Assembly (NCBI RefSeq): GCF_016583835.1
Contig: NZ_NRRW01000006.1
Coordinates: forward strand, 41,732-105,731
Source of the DNA: Thiococcus pfennigii
GTDB taxonomy: Bacteria > Pseudomonadota > Gammaproteobacteria > Chromatiales > Chromatiaceae
Direction: 5' to 3'
DNA length: 64,000 nucleotides
The position numbers were made by a program, and so were the translations under genes. Below are positions 36,969-46,217 of the stretch, in pieces. Below the pieces are notes generated by a model that was not told the DNA's origin, did not search any database, and saw nothing but the letters and a program-made list of their open reading frames with translations. Position 1 is the stretch's first letter. Every line of letters starts with the position of its first letter.

Positions 36969-38711
36969 TCAGTACTCGAAGCCCCAGGCGACGCACCCGC
37001 GGGCGAGGTCGATCCGCACGCCCTTGGCGGCCGGGTTGGGCGCGGGCGCGCCGATCCGCAGTTCGATCTCGGCGCGCTCGGCGAACCAGGCGGCGAGCGC
37101 GTCGGGGTCTGGCAGCGCGATGCGCCGCTCGGCCTGGGCGACGAGCCCGAGGAGGTCGCGCCGCGCCGCGGCGTCCGGTTGGGCCGCGAGCGTCTCGCCC
37201 AGGGGCCGCTCGGCGAGCAGGAACAGGCCGGCGCCGAAGGCCTCGATGCCCCGGCGCACGATGGCGCGGCTCGCGGCCCCGGCGAGGGTCGTGGCGAGGA
37301 CCAGGCTGCGGTCCGGGTAGCGCGCGACCAGTCGTTCGAGGACCTCCTCGGCGAGCCGCGCGAGGGCGCGGGTCGGCGGCACCGGCGGCTCGGGCTCCGG
37401 GAGGCCGACGATCAGCATCCGCACCAGGCCGCGCCCGTAGCGGGCGAGCAGGACCGGCGCCAGGCGCACGGCGAAGCGGTCGAGGTCCTTCATCGGCTCG
37501 CTCAGCTCGGCGTACGGGACGAGTTGGGGGTGATGGCGGCGCCGATCGTCGCGCTGTGGGCCATGGGTCCAGCCGGCCAGTCGGCGGTCGGCGGCCCAGC
37601 GGTCGTGTTCGATCTCGGCGAGGCGTTCGACCTCCAGCGGCGAGAAGGTGAAGGTCTCGACCAGCTCCTCGGGCAGCGCCCGGCAGTCGCTCAGGGCCAG
37701 CTTGGCCCAGAGGTGATCGGCCTGGTGGCGCGAGGCCCGGCGGTAGGCGTCGTCGAGCGCCTCCCAGGTCCGCCCGGCCGGGGCCAGGTCCGGGTCGCGG
37801 CCCTGGGCGGCGATGCTGTCGCGATAGTGGGCGTGGATCGTCCGTGCCAGTTCGTCGCCGCGCCCGTCGAGCAGGACCTCGGGGTGGCAGGCCACGCGGC
37901 GGTAGGAGTACGGATGCAGCTGGCCATCCCATGCGTCGAGCCCGCCGCGCGGCTCCAAGGCGCCGACCTCCAGGTGGATCGGCGGCGCGACCCGCTGACG
38001 CTCGGCGATCGTGGCGGCGAGCCGTTCGGCCAGGGCCAGCCCAGCCGCGGCGTCCTCGAGGCAGACGTGGGCCGTGGTCACCGGCGGGGTGTCGGCGGCG
38101 ACCGGGTCCTCGGGGGTGACGAAGCGCAGCCGGGCGATCGCCTCGGCCTGCGGGTGGGCGGCGAGGAAGTTGGCCCGATCGCGTTCGGGGGCGTCGCTGG
38201 CGATGGTCAGGACCGGGGTCGGGCCGCCGTAGTGCATCAGCCGCAGCGCCTGGAGGATCAGCGCCCGGGCCGGCGGCGCCCAGCCGGCGACCAGCAGGTG
38301 GGCGGCCTGGCCGAACAGCGGGTCCAGGCCCGCGTGTAGCGGCCAGCGGGTGAGGAGGGCGCGCGCGGCGGCCTCTTCGATGCCATGGGTCTCGATGCGC
38401 AGCCTGGCCTGGGCCGGAGGCGCAGGCGGTGCCGAGGCCGGCTCGCGGTCGGAGACCAGGATCAGGCGGAGCGGCTGGCGTGCCCGGCGCTGGGCGCAGG
38501 CGGTGGCGATTCGGTCGATCTCGGCGGGGGTGTCCGGCCCGGCCGCGACGATCGCGGTCTCGGCCCGACTCAGCGCGCGGCGCGCCGCCGGCGCGTCGCT
38601 CGCGAGTCGGGTGAAGGATCGGCCGCCCAGGTGCAGGTGCGCGGCGAGTTCGCCGGCCAGCGGGTCGAGACCGGCGAGGACGAGGGACGGGGGGCGGACG
38701 AGCGGCGGCAT
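36969..38711 (-). CDS. RyR-domain protein with TrkA-N-like region
   Basis: 580 residues. The central part carries a bacterial RyR (ryanodine receptor repeat) domain near 385-440: EVERLAEIEHDRWAADRRLAGWTHGP, then HPQLVPYAELSEPMKDLDR. The N-terminal half resembles a paired nucleotide-binding fold (LVLAGLDPLAGELAAHL; LLVAGWAPPARALILQAL), as in TrkA-N/RyR proteins. The C-terminal 130 residues look like a SLOG/Rossmann-type fold. Function unknown; ligand sensing is the usual proposal for this architecture. Starts 11 bases after the phosphotransferase stop, so probably co-transcribed with it. Confidence 0.75.
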   Translation of the reverse strand: MPPLVRPPSLVLAGLDPLAGELAAHLHLGGRSFTRLASDAPAARRALSRAETAIVAAGPDTPAEIDRIATACAQRRARQPLRLILVSDREPASAPPAPPAQARLRIETHGIEEAAARALLTRWPLHAGLDPLFGQAAHLLVAGWAPPARALILQALRLMHYGGPTPVLTIASDAPERDRANFLAAHPQAEAIARLRFVTPEDPVAADTPPVTTAHVCLEDAAAGLALAERLAATIAERQRVAPPIHLEVGALEPRGGLDAWDGQLHPYSYRRVACHPEVLLDGRGDELARTIHAHYRDSIAAQGRDPDLAPAGRTWEALDDAYRRASRHQADHLWAKLALSDCRALPEELVETFTFSPLEVERLAEIEHDRWAADRRLAGWTHGPQRDDRRRHHPQLVPYAELSEPMKDLDRFAVRLAPVLLARYGRGLVRMLIVGLPEPEPPVPPTRALARLAEEVLERLVARYPDRSLVLATTLAGAASRAIVRRGIEAFGAGLFLLAERPLGETLAAQPDAAARRDLLGLVAQAERRIALPDPDALAAWFAERAEIELRIGAPAPNPAAKGVRIDLARGCVAWGFEY

Positions 38712-38721
38712 GCGCTCTGGC

Positions 38722-39864
38722 TCAGCCGCCGCCGAACGCCTTGGCGATGCCCCGGCAGATCGCGCCGGCCTGGCGCTCGATGTCGGCGACCAGCGCGAGC
38801 TGGATCTGGGCCTTGCGCAGGTTCTCGCCGCGCGTGCGGACGCGGAAGTAACGGTCGCCCTCCAAGTGGTCGGTCAGGAAGCGCAGGCCGAGTTCGAGCG
38901 GGATCAGGCGCAGCGCATCGTAGAGGAGCGCGACCTCGGCCTCGGCGAGCAGGCCGGCCGCCTCCTCGGCGTAGGCGGAGAGCAGCGCCTGGCACAGGGC
39001 CAGGTCGAAGGCGGCGCCGCTGCCGGCCTCGCCGCGGCGGTTGCAGCAGGAGCGCAGGCAGTCGCCGATGTCGTGGTGGACGAGTCCGGGCTGGACCGTG
39101 TCGAGGTCGATCAGCGCGATCGCCCGTTCGCCCGCCGCGTCGAAGAGGATGTTGTCGAGCTTCGGGTCGCCGTGGACGACGCGCAACGGCAGGCGGCCGG
39201 CGGCGCGGGCGCTCTCCAGGACCTCGATCAGGTCGGCGCGCGCGTCGATGAAGCGCTGCGCGGCGTCGACCTCCGCCGATCGCTCGATCGGTCCTGGGCC
39301 GCCGAGGACCTCATCGAGGCGTCGCCGGTACGCGGGCGTGACGTGGAAACCGGGTAGCGTCATCGCGACCTGCGCCGGGTCGAGGCCCGCGCACACCCGG
39401 TGGAAGCGGGCCAGGATGGCGCCGACCGCGCCGGCCTGCGCGGGCGTCTCCAGGTGCGGGAGGGTTCGCGAGGCCGGGACGTGCTCGAGCATTCGCCAGA
39501 GGTCGCCGGCCGCGTCGCGCAGGCCGAGCTCCCCGCGGCGGGTCGGGATCAGCGCTGGCAGTCGCAGCCCGGCGGTGTCCTCCCCCGACTGGCCGGCGAG
39601 ATGCCGGGTCAGGCGGTCGAGGTTCGCGAGGATCGTTGCCGGTTGGGGGAAGACCTGGCCGTTGAGCCGCTGCAAGACATAGGCCGGGCCGGCCGTCGTG
39701 ACCAGATAGGTGCGGTTGATGAGACCCGAGCCGAGGGGCTCGATGGCGAGGAGCGGGGCGGCGAGGGCGAAGCCCTTGGCGATCGCCGCCGCCTCGGGCT
39801 CGGGAGGTGGCGCCGCGGCGCGGGCGCGCGGGCCTGGCGTGGCGGAGCGCGGCGGGTGGCCCAC
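38722..39864 (-). CDS. Aminoglycoside-phosphotransferase-fold kinase (NahK-like)
   Basis: About 380 residues of the APH/choline kinase fold: glycine-rich IEPLGSGLINRTYLV, YVLQRLN with the ATP-binding Lys position replaced by Arg as in NahK-type sugar kinases, catalytic loop VVHGDPKLDNILFD near 280, and the metal-binding IALIDLDTVQPG. Substrate may be a sugar. The start is uncertain; GTG at 39864 is the last plausible initiation codon before the alignment to the family begins, and no ATG is available. Sits between ccsA-like and RyR genes on one strand. Confidence 0.85.
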   Translation of the reverse strand: MGHPPRSATPGPRARAAAPPPEPEAAAIAKGFALAAPLLAIEPLGSGLINRTYLVTTAGPAYVLQRLNGQVFPQPATILANLDRLTRHLAGQSGEDTAGLRLPALIPTRRGELGLRDAAGDLWRMLEHVPASRTLPHLETPAQAGAVGAILARFHRVCAGLDPAQVAMTLPGFHVTPAYRRRLDEVLGGPGPIERSAEVDAAQRFIDARADLIEVLESARAAGRLPLRVVHGDPKLDNILFDAAGERAIALIDLDTVQPGLVHHDIGDCLRSCCNRRGEAGSGAAFDLALCQALLSAYAEEAAGLLAEAEVALLYDALRLIPLELGLRFLTDHLEGDRYFRVRTRGENLRKAQIQLALVADIERQAGAICRGIAKAFGGG

Positions 39865-39890
39865 GCGGTCGCCGTCCGGCGGGCGGGGTC

Positions 39891-40706
39891 TCAAGGCCCC
39901 TGGTGGAGGATCAGCTCCAGCACGGCCTTGCTGCCGAAGTAGGCGAGGATCAGCATGACGAAGCCGCTCAGGGTCCAGATGATCGCGGTGCGGCCGCGCC
40001 AGCCGTAGCGCATCCGCCCGAGCAGCAGCCCGCCGAAGATGAGCCAGGCGATCGAGGACAGGACCGTCTTGTGCACCAGGTGCTGAGCGAACATGTTCTC
40101 GAGGAACGCGAAGCCGCTCAGCAGCGCGAGGGTCAGCAGCGCGAAGCCGGCGCCGATCATCTCGAAGAGCAGGCTCTCCATCGTCTGCAGCGGTGGCAGG
40201 GCGCGCACGAAGCCGCCCGGGTGGCGGGTGCGCAGGTGGTGGTCCTGCACCGCGAGGAGGATCGCCTGGACGCTCGCGAGCGTCAGCAGGCTGTAGGCCA
40301 GCATCGAGAAGAGCACATGGATCTTCAGCGACCAGCTGGCCGCCTGGCGCATGAAGTTCAGGCCGGGGTAGAGGGTCTCCAGGATCAGGGTCAGGGCCGC
40401 GACCGGCAGCAGGACGATGCCGAGGTTCTCGACCGGCTTGGTCAGGCTTGAGACCAGCAGCAGGGTCGCGACCGTCCAGGAGGTCAGCGACAGCGCGTTG
40501 AAGAAGGCCAGGTTGAGCCCGGGGCCGCGGAAGATCTGGTCGAACAGGAGCCAGGCGTGCAGCAGCAGGCCGGCGAAGCCCAGCGCCAGGGCCAGGTTGC
40601 GGCTCGGCAGCGTGTCCCGCTCGCGCCAGAACAGCCGCAACGCGATGAGGATCGCGCTGGCGAGGTAGAAGAAGACGACCGTGACGGCGAAATAGTTCTG
40701 CATCAT
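39891..40706 (-). CDS. CcsA/YpjD-like cytochrome c assembly membrane protein
   Basis: 271 residues with about eight membrane helices. LNFMRQAASWSLKIHVLFSMLAYSLLTLASVQAI matches the CcsA/YpjD family, including the conserved His in KIHV and a later HKTVLSSIAW. In E. coli the relative ypjD also lies next to ffh, as here. Role of the YpjD branch is not settled; related proteins handle heme or cytochrome c assembly. Two adjacent ATG codons (40706, 40703) are possible. Confidence 0.9.
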   Translation of the reverse strand: MMQNYFAVTVVFFYLASAILIALRLFWRERDTLPSRNLALALGFAGLLLHAWLLFDQIFRGPGLNLAFFNALSLTSWTVATLLLVSSLTKPVENLGIVLLPVAALTLILETLYPGLNFMRQAASWSLKIHVLFSMLAYSLLTLASVQAILLAVQDHHLRTRHPGGFVRALPPLQTMESLLFEMIGAGFALLTLALLSGFAFLENMFAQHLVHKTVLSSIAWLIFGGLLLGRMRYGWRGRTAIIWTLSGFVMLILAYFGSKAVLELILHQGP

Positions 40707-40783
40707 GGCCGGGAATGATGGCACAAAGGCGGCGTGCAGAAAACGGCCTTGGCGATCCCTTCGGCTGGGGCCGGTCTTTGCTT

Positions 40784-40789
40784 ATACTG
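40784..40789 (+). promoter_or_regulatory. Likely -10 element of ffh
   Basis: TATACT lies 65 bases before the ffh ATG in the gap to the divergent ccsA-like gene. The -35 region (near 40760, TTCGGC) is weak. Confidence 0.4.
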
Positions 40790-40854
40790 CGTCCATTTCG
40801 CGCGGCGGCGGGCCTGGTCCCCGTCAACCGTCGCGCCACCGTCGAGGTAACCGC

Positions 40855-42246
40855 ATGTTCGAGAATCTCCAGGAGCGCTTCGGCAAGGTCTTGCAGAACC
40901 TGCGCGGCCAGGGCCGGCTGACCGAGGACAACATCAAGGACGCGCTGCGCGAGGTCCGCATGGCCTTGCTGGAGGCCGACGTCGCGCTGCCGGTCGTGCG
41001 CCAGTTCATCGACGACATCCGCGAGAAGGCCCTCGGCGAGGAGGTCGCGAAGAGCCTCACGCCTGGTCAGGTCCTGATCAAGATCGTCAACGACGAACTC
41101 GTCAAGCTGATGGGCGAGGCCAATGCCGCACTCGACCTGGCCGCCCAGCCGCCGGCCGTCGTCCTGATGGCCGGCCTCCAGGGCTCGGGCAAGACGACCA
41201 GCGTCGGCAAGCTCGCCCGCTGGCTCAAGGAGCGGCAGAAGAAGTCGGTGATGGTCGTGAGCTGCGACGTCTACCGCCCGGCGGCGATCGACCAGTTGCG
41301 CACCGTGGCCGGCGAGGTCGGCGTCGACTTCCACCCGAGCCGCCCCGACCAGGCGCCGGTCGCGATCGCCCGCGAGGCGCTGGAGGCCGCGCGCAAGCGC
41401 TTCAAGGACGTGCTGATCGTCGACACGGCCGGTCGCCTGCATGTCGATGCGGCCATGATGGAGGAGATCCAGGCCCTGCACGCGGCCATCAAGCCGGCCG
41501 AGACCCTGTTCGTCGTCGACTCGATGACCGGCCAGGATGCCGTCAACACCGCCAAGGCCTTCGGTGACGCCCTGCCGCTGACCGGCGTCATCCTGACCAA
41601 GACCGACGGCGATGCCCGCGGCGGCGCGGCCCTCTCGATCCGCCAGGTCACCGGCAAGCCGATCAAGTTCCTCGGCACCGGCGAGAAGAATACGGCGCTC
41701 GAGCCCTTCTTCCCCGACCGGGTCGCCTCGCGGATCCTCGGGATGGGCGATGTGGTCTCGCTGGTCGAGGAGGTGCAGGCCAAGGTCGATCAGGACAAGG
41801 CCGCGCAGCTGGTCAAGAAGCTCAACAAGGGCAAGGGTTTCGACCTGGCCGACTTCAAGGAGCAGCTGGAGCAGATGACCAAGCTCGGCGGCGTCGCCGG
41901 CCTGATGGAGAAGCTGCCGGGCGCCGGCCAACTGCCCCCGCAGATGAAGGATCAGATCAACGACAAGGAGGTGACTCGGCTGATCGCGATCATCGACTCG
42001 ATGACCCCGCAGGAGCGGGCCTTCCCGGCCATCATCAAGGGCTCGCGGCGGCGGCGCATCGCCGCCGGTTCCGGCACCCAGGTCCAGGATGTCAACCGCC
42101 TCCTCAAGCAGTTCACCGGGATGCAGAAGATGATGAAGAAGATGAAGGGCGGCGGCATGGGCCGGATGATGCGCGCGATGGGCGGGAAGCTGCCCGGCGG
42201 CCTCCCCGGGGGCTTCCCGCCCGGCGGGATGCCCCCGCTGCGCTGA
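40855..42246 (+). CDS. ffh: Signal recognition particle protein
   Basis: 463 residues. GTPase of the signal recognition particle, which targets nascent inner-membrane proteins. N domain about 1-90, G domain with GLQGSGKTT near 107, DVYRPAA, DTAGRLH, TKTDGDARGG, and a methionine-rich M domain from about 325 with SRRRRIAAGSGTQVQDVN (SRP RNA binding) and MQKMMKKMKGGGMGRMM. The Gly/Pro-rich end is common in proteobacteria. Start follows GTCGAGGTAACC. Confidence 0.98.
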   Translation: MFENLQERFGKVLQNLRGQGRLTEDNIKDALREVRMALLEADVALPVVRQFIDDIREKALGEEVAKSLTPGQVLIKIVNDELVKLMGEANAALDLAAQPPAVVLMAGLQGSGKTTSVGKLARWLKERQKKSVMVVSCDVYRPAAIDQLRTVAGEVGVDFHPSRPDQAPVAIAREALEAARKRFKDVLIVDTAGRLHVDAAMMEEIQALHAAIKPAETLFVVDSMTGQDAVNTAKAFGDALPLTGVILTKTDGDARGGAALSIRQVTGKPIKFLGTGEKNTALEPFFPDRVASRILGMGDVVSLVEEVQAKVDQDKAAQLVKKLNKGKGFDLADFKEQLEQMTKLGGVAGLMEKLPGAGQLPPQMKDQINDKEVTRLIAIIDSMTPQERAFPAIIKGSRRRRIAAGSGTQVQDVNRLLKQFTGMQKMMKKMKGGGMGRMMRAMGGKLPGGLPGGFPPGGMPPLR

Positions 42247-42325
42247 GGGCCGACCGTCGTGCGCTCGGGCAACCGAGGCCGTTCGGATCGGTCGATCGTC
42301 CGCACAGCCGACCCGACGGCCAGGT

Positions 42326-43222
42326 TCAGGCGTCGGCGCAGTGCACCGGGGCCAGCCGCGGCTGCCGCTGGAGCGTCATGAAATCATCGCGCAGCGCCTT
42401 CAGGCGCTGCGTGAAGTGCGTTCGCTGCTCGGCGCTGAAGGTCGCATCGAGGCGCACCAGGAGCTCGCCGATCCCGGTGCGGACCTCCTCGCGGATGCGG
42501 CGCAGGTCTGGCGGCAGGTCGCGGTGCTCGACCATCCAATCGGTCAGGAAGGTCTCGATGGTCGCCGCGTCGGCGCCGCGTCGCAGCAGCCCGATCAGCT
42601 CGCTCTGCTTTCTGTAGCGGTAGATGGTCCAGCGCTCGGCCGTGTCGGGGATCTCGGCCGTGATCTCGGCGATGATCGCGCGCTGCGCGTCGTTGAGCGG
42701 ACCGATCCACCACTCGGCCGACTCCCCGTAGCGCTTGGCGCGATTGCGTGCGGAGCGCTCGGTGCGCTGCGGTCGCGCGTGGTGCGCCGCGTCCTCTTCC
42801 AGGTCTTCTCGGAACTGCCGCTCCAGTCGGTCGATCTGCTGCGGCCCCGCCTCCGCCAGCAGCGGGGCCAGCACGGCCGCGGTCAGGGTGGCGTGCTGGC
42901 GGTAGATGGTCTGGAACTGCCCGAGCAGGCAGTCCACCGCGCGCTCGTCGAGGCCGCGGCGCGCCTCGCGCCAGGCGGTGTCGAAGAAGGCCGCGAGATA
43001 GGGCAGCTCGTCGCGACGATGGCGGGCCAGGGCCTCATCGAGGGTCGGCCGCCAGTTCGCGAGCTGGGCGCTCGTCAGCCCGATGTTGCTCTCGACATAG
43101 TGGGTGATGAAGAGATCGGCGGTGTTGTAGGCGAGCCGCACGCGGGTGCAGCCGGCCAGTGCCAGGGCGACGAAGATCGCGAGCACGGCGATGGCGAGGT
43201 GCCGCCGCAGGTTCGGGAGCAT
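42326..43222 (-). CDS. DUF6279-type lipoprotein
   Basis: 298 residues. Signal peptide MLPNLRRHLAIAVLAIFVALALAGC with lipidated Cys25. The mature part is helical and charged, beginning VRLAYNTADLFITHYV, a sequence typical of this uncharacterised proteobacterial lipoprotein family, and containing YGESAEWWIGPLNDAQRAII. No enzyme motif. Its tail faces ffh convergently. Confidence 0.85.
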   Translation of the reverse strand: MLPNLRRHLAIAVLAIFVALALAGCTRVRLAYNTADLFITHYVESNIGLTSAQLANWRPTLDEALARHRRDELPYLAAFFDTAWREARRGLDERAVDCLLGQFQTIYRQHATLTAAVLAPLLAEAGPQQIDRLERQFREDLEEDAAHHARPQRTERSARNRAKRYGESAEWWIGPLNDAQRAIIAEITAEIPDTAERWTIYRYRKQSELIGLLRRGADAATIETFLTDWMVEHRDLPPDLRRIREEVRTGIGELLVRLDATFSAEQRTHFTQRLKALRDDFMTLQRQPRLAPVHCADA

Positions 43223-43391
43223 GGGCTTCGGGTCCGTGGTCGATAGTGGCGCGAGGCCGGCGACATCCGCCGACGGCTGCAACACCGCCAACATGGGGTC
43301 GTTGTATGCGGAAGCGAACGGGTCATCAGCATGCCCGGCCGGGCACGCCCAGGCAACGGTCATGCGACTGACTCGCAAGCGTGGTTAAGTA

Positions 43392-43550
43392 AGGCGATTT
43401 CTGTCAACAAACCTACCGTCTGACTTGTCTTTTCGCCCGTCTTCTGTGTCGCGAGCGCACTCACATAGCTGGGCTATGCTCCTACGCTCGCTCCTTGAAG
43501 ACAAACGAAAGTCCGGCGTCATCCGGTCGGTTTGTTTCCGACAATCGCCT
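43392..43550. repeat. MITE-like element D
   Basis: About 159 bases bounded by imperfect inverted repeats: AGGCGATTTCTGTCAACAAACC on the left, and AGGCGATTGTCGGAAACAAACC read on the other strand at the right. The centre contains CATAGC-TGG-GCTATG (43464-43478), a palindrome of the same type as the nested insertion in copy B at 34551-34569. It fills most of the 397-base gap before the EAL/GGDEF gene. Confidence 0.65.
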
Positions 43551-43619
43551 AGGCGGTGCTCCGCACCGGCCGCAGTCCGCGCGAGGCCCTGAGTCTTGGA
43601 CGAGAAGGTCAGTTTCGGC

Positions 43620-45521
43620 ATGAACCGATCGCCGCACCGATCCGTGCCCACCGTCGCCGAGCGGGGTGTGGAACCGGTCGCTCGGGTGCCGCTCATCGAG
43701 CGGGCCCGGGAGACGCTGCGCTATGCGCTCCAGCCGATCGTCAACATCCACACCGGCGGCGTCTACGGCTTCGAGGCGCTGCTGCGCGGTGCCGCCGAGC
43801 TCGGCTTCGACGACATCGACGCCCTCTTCGTGCGGGCCGCGCAGCTCGGGTTGACCCGCGACCTCGATCGGCACCTGCGGGCGCTGGCGGTCGCCCAGTT
43901 CGCGCGGCTGCCGAACGCTGCGCGCTACCGGCTCTTCTTCAACCTGGATCCGCGGCTCCTGACCCAGGATCGGCCCGAGGAGACGCGGGCGCTGCTGGCG
44001 AGTCAGGGGCTCGCCGCCGACGCCCTGTGCTTCGAGCTCTCCGAGCGCGCCGACCTGGCCGCGACGCCGGAGATGGCCGGGCTCGTCGCCGATTACCGCC
44101 GGCACCGCTTCCAGATCGCGATCGACGACTTCGGTACCGGCTATGCCGGGTTGCGCCTGCTCTACGAGCACCCGCCGGATCTGCTCAAGATCGACCGCTT
44201 CTTCATCTCGGGCATCGCGGACGACCACAAGAAACGGTTGTTTGTCGCCAATACGGTGCAGCTCGCCCATGTGATGGGGATCTCGGTGATCGCCGAGGGG
44301 GTCGAGACCGAGCGTGAACTCTTGGCCTGCAAGGAGGCCGGTTGCGACCTGGTCCAGGGCTACCTGATCGCGCGACCGCAGCTAGCGATCGAGGCCTTGC
44401 GGTCGGGCTATCAGCGGATCGCCGAGATCAACGACCAGGACAGGCGCGAGACGCAGGGGGACCGCGCGCTGATCGAGGCCTGCCTTCAGCAGATCGCGCC
44501 GTTGCACGAGGCCGACGGCGTCAAGGCGATGTTCGAGGCCTTCCGCCAGGATCAGGGCCACCATGTCGTGCCCGTGTTGGATCAGGCCGATCGGCCGCTC
44601 GGCCTGATCCTCGAGGCCGATATCCGGGAGTTCATCTATTCGATCTACGGGCGCGACCTGATCCTCAATCGCGCCTATGCGCGCAGCCTGCGCGACTTCG
44701 TGCGTTCCTGTCCGGTGGTCGACATCCACGATTCGGCCGAGCGCCTGGTCGAGGCCTACTCGGCCAACGTCAACCCGGCCGGCCTGCTCGTCACCCTCGA
44801 CGGCCGCTATCTCGGCTTCATCTCGGCGATGTCGCTGCTCCAGCTGATCGAGCAGAAGAACCTGGCCGCGGCGCGTGATCAGAACCCCCTGACCAAGCTG
44901 CCCGGCAACAACCCGATCCACGAGTACGTCTCGCGGGCGCTCGAGGAGGAGGCCGGCACCCGTTGCCTGGTCTATCTGGATTTCGACAATTTCAAGGCCT
45001 TCAACGACCACTACGGTTTCCGCCGCGGCGACCGCGCGATCCTGATGTTCGCCGAACTGCTGCGCAAGCACCTGCCGATCGGCGGCCCCTGGTTCGTCGG
45101 CCACATCGGCGGCGACGACTTCTTCGTCGGCATCTGCGATCTGTCCCGTGGTGCCGTCGTCGAGCGGCTCGGTGCCCTACTGGAGACGTTTCGCTGCGAC
45201 GTGCAGAGCCTCTACGACCCGCAGGACCGCGAGCGCGGTTACATCCGCGCGCACGACCGCTACGGTCAGGAACGGGACATGCCGCTGATGCGTTGCAGCG
45301 CGGCCCTGCTCGAGGTCCACCCCGGGCACGGTTGCGGCGGTGTCGAGGACCTGGCGCGGATCATCGCCGAGATGAAGCACCAGGCCAAGGCGGATGCCGC
45401 CGGCCTGGTCCTGCGCCGGCTGCCGCCCTGTGTCGACGGCGTCGGCGCATCCCCGGCCGGGCGTGGCGAGGGCGTCGAGCGACCGTCAGAACAGCGGCCC
45501 GATCGCCGTGCCGAGCAATAG
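43620..45521 (+). CDS. EAL-CBS-GGDEF cyclic-di-GMP protein
   Basis: 633 residues. EAL phosphodiesterase domain at about 25-265 with intact-looking residues: FEALLRG, FFNLDPR, AIDDFGTGYAGL, LKIDRFF, VIAEGVET and QGYLIARP. A CBS pair follows (about 285-430). The C-terminal GGDEF domain (about 435-610) has the degenerate signature GGDDF and LVYLDFDNFKAFNDHYGF, but no clear RxxD inhibitory site. Order EAL-CBS-GGDEF is a known proteobacterial architecture. The EAL part is probably active; the GGDDF part may be a reduced cyclase or a GTP sensor. Start chosen at ATG 43620; a TTG at 43596 is in frame. Confidence 0.9.
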   Translation: MNRSPHRSVPTVAERGVEPVARVPLIERARETLRYALQPIVNIHTGGVYGFEALLRGAAELGFDDIDALFVRAAQLGLTRDLDRHLRALAVAQFARLPNAARYRLFFNLDPRLLTQDRPEETRALLASQGLAADALCFELSERADLAATPEMAGLVADYRRHRFQIAIDDFGTGYAGLRLLYEHPPDLLKIDRFFISGIADDHKKRLFVANTVQLAHVMGISVIAEGVETERELLACKEAGCDLVQGYLIARPQLAIEALRSGYQRIAEINDQDRRETQGDRALIEACLQQIAPLHEADGVKAMFEAFRQDQGHHVVPVLDQADRPLGLILEADIREFIYSIYGRDLILNRAYARSLRDFVRSCPVVDIHDSAERLVEAYSANVNPAGLLVTLDGRYLGFISAMSLLQLIEQKNLAAARDQNPLTKLPGNNPIHEYVSRALEEEAGTRCLVYLDFDNFKAFNDHYGFRRGDRAILMFAELLRKHLPIGGPWFVGHIGGDDFFVGICDLSRGAVVERLGALLETFRCDVQSLYDPQDRERGYIRAHDRYGQERDMPLMRCSAALLEVHPGHGCGGVEDLARIIAEMKHQAKADAAGLVLRRLPPCVDGVGASPAGRGEGVERPSEQRPDRRAEQ

Positions 45522-46169
45522 CGTCGCGGAGGCGGCGGCCGTGATCAGGATGTTGTCGTCGATGACGCCGAACTCGTAGCGCTCGACGACGGTCGCGATG
45601 ATGGCGGCGATCAGGCCCCACTCGGGGATCGCCGGGTCGGCCAGGCCGCCGACGATCCAGCCCATCGGCGCACAGACGATGAGCATGAAGAGGTTGCCGA
45701 TCGGGCTCTTCGAGCGCTTGCGGATCACGGCGTTGCGCACGATGCCGGTGACGCCGTCGCCGAAGGCCATGAAGAGCCCCGGCAGGATCGCGAGCCACGG
45801 ATTGCCGAGGAGCCACCAGAGGAGCGACACGGAGGCCAGCCAGCTCAGCGCGAACTTCACATCGTTGCGGTTCTCCGGGGTCTGGAACCAGAACATCCGC
45901 AGCCCCGAGGCGTGGGCGCCGTAGGTCACCAGGCTCAGCAGGACGCCGGCGATCAGCGGATACCAGAGGTCGGTGAAGACCAGCGGCACCATCAGCGAGC
46001 CGACCCCGCCGGCCAGCATGTGGACGATCTTGCGGTTGTAGTAGACCGCGCGGATCGGCTCCATGCCGCGGGCGACCATCCAGTCGTAGGGCAGCTTGGT
46101 CAGCAGCAGGACGGCCAGGACATAGAGGCCGAGGCCAGCGGCCCATAGGAGTTGCGGATCGATCGCCAT
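45486..46169 (-). CDS. Dolichol/phytol kinase-like CTP-dependent membrane protein
   Basis: 227 residues, about seven helices. The motifs NRKIVHMLAGGVGSLMVP and AFGDGVTGIVRNAV with KSPIGNLFMLIV resemble the SEC59/dolichol kinase and phytol kinase branch of the cytidylyltransferase-like membrane family. In a phototroph a phytol or other isoprenoid alcohol is a plausible substrate, but this is inference. Its end overlaps the end of the EAL/GGDEF gene by 36 bases, tail to tail. Confidence 0.7.
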   Translation of the reverse strand: MAIDPQLLWAAGLGLYVLAVLLLTKLPYDWMVARGMEPIRAVYYNRKIVHMLAGGVGSLMVPLVFTDLWYPLIAGVLLSLVTYGAHASGLRMFWFQTPENRNDVKFALSWLASVSLLWWLLGNPWLAILPGLFMAFGDGVTGIVRNAVIRKRSKSPIGNLFMLIVCAPMGWIVGGLADPAIPEWGLIAAIIATVVERYEFGVIDDNILITAAASATLLLGTAIGPLF

Positions 46170-46217
46170 CGCCTTTCTGTGCTCCGGTTGCGTTGATGGG
46201 TGGACGGGGCGGGGCGC

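Noticed and set aside
39865..41931. Minus-strand upstream extension of the phosphotransferase frame across ffh and the ccsA-like gene
   Set aside because: It overlaps two conserved genes in other frames and only the part below 39864 has family motifs.
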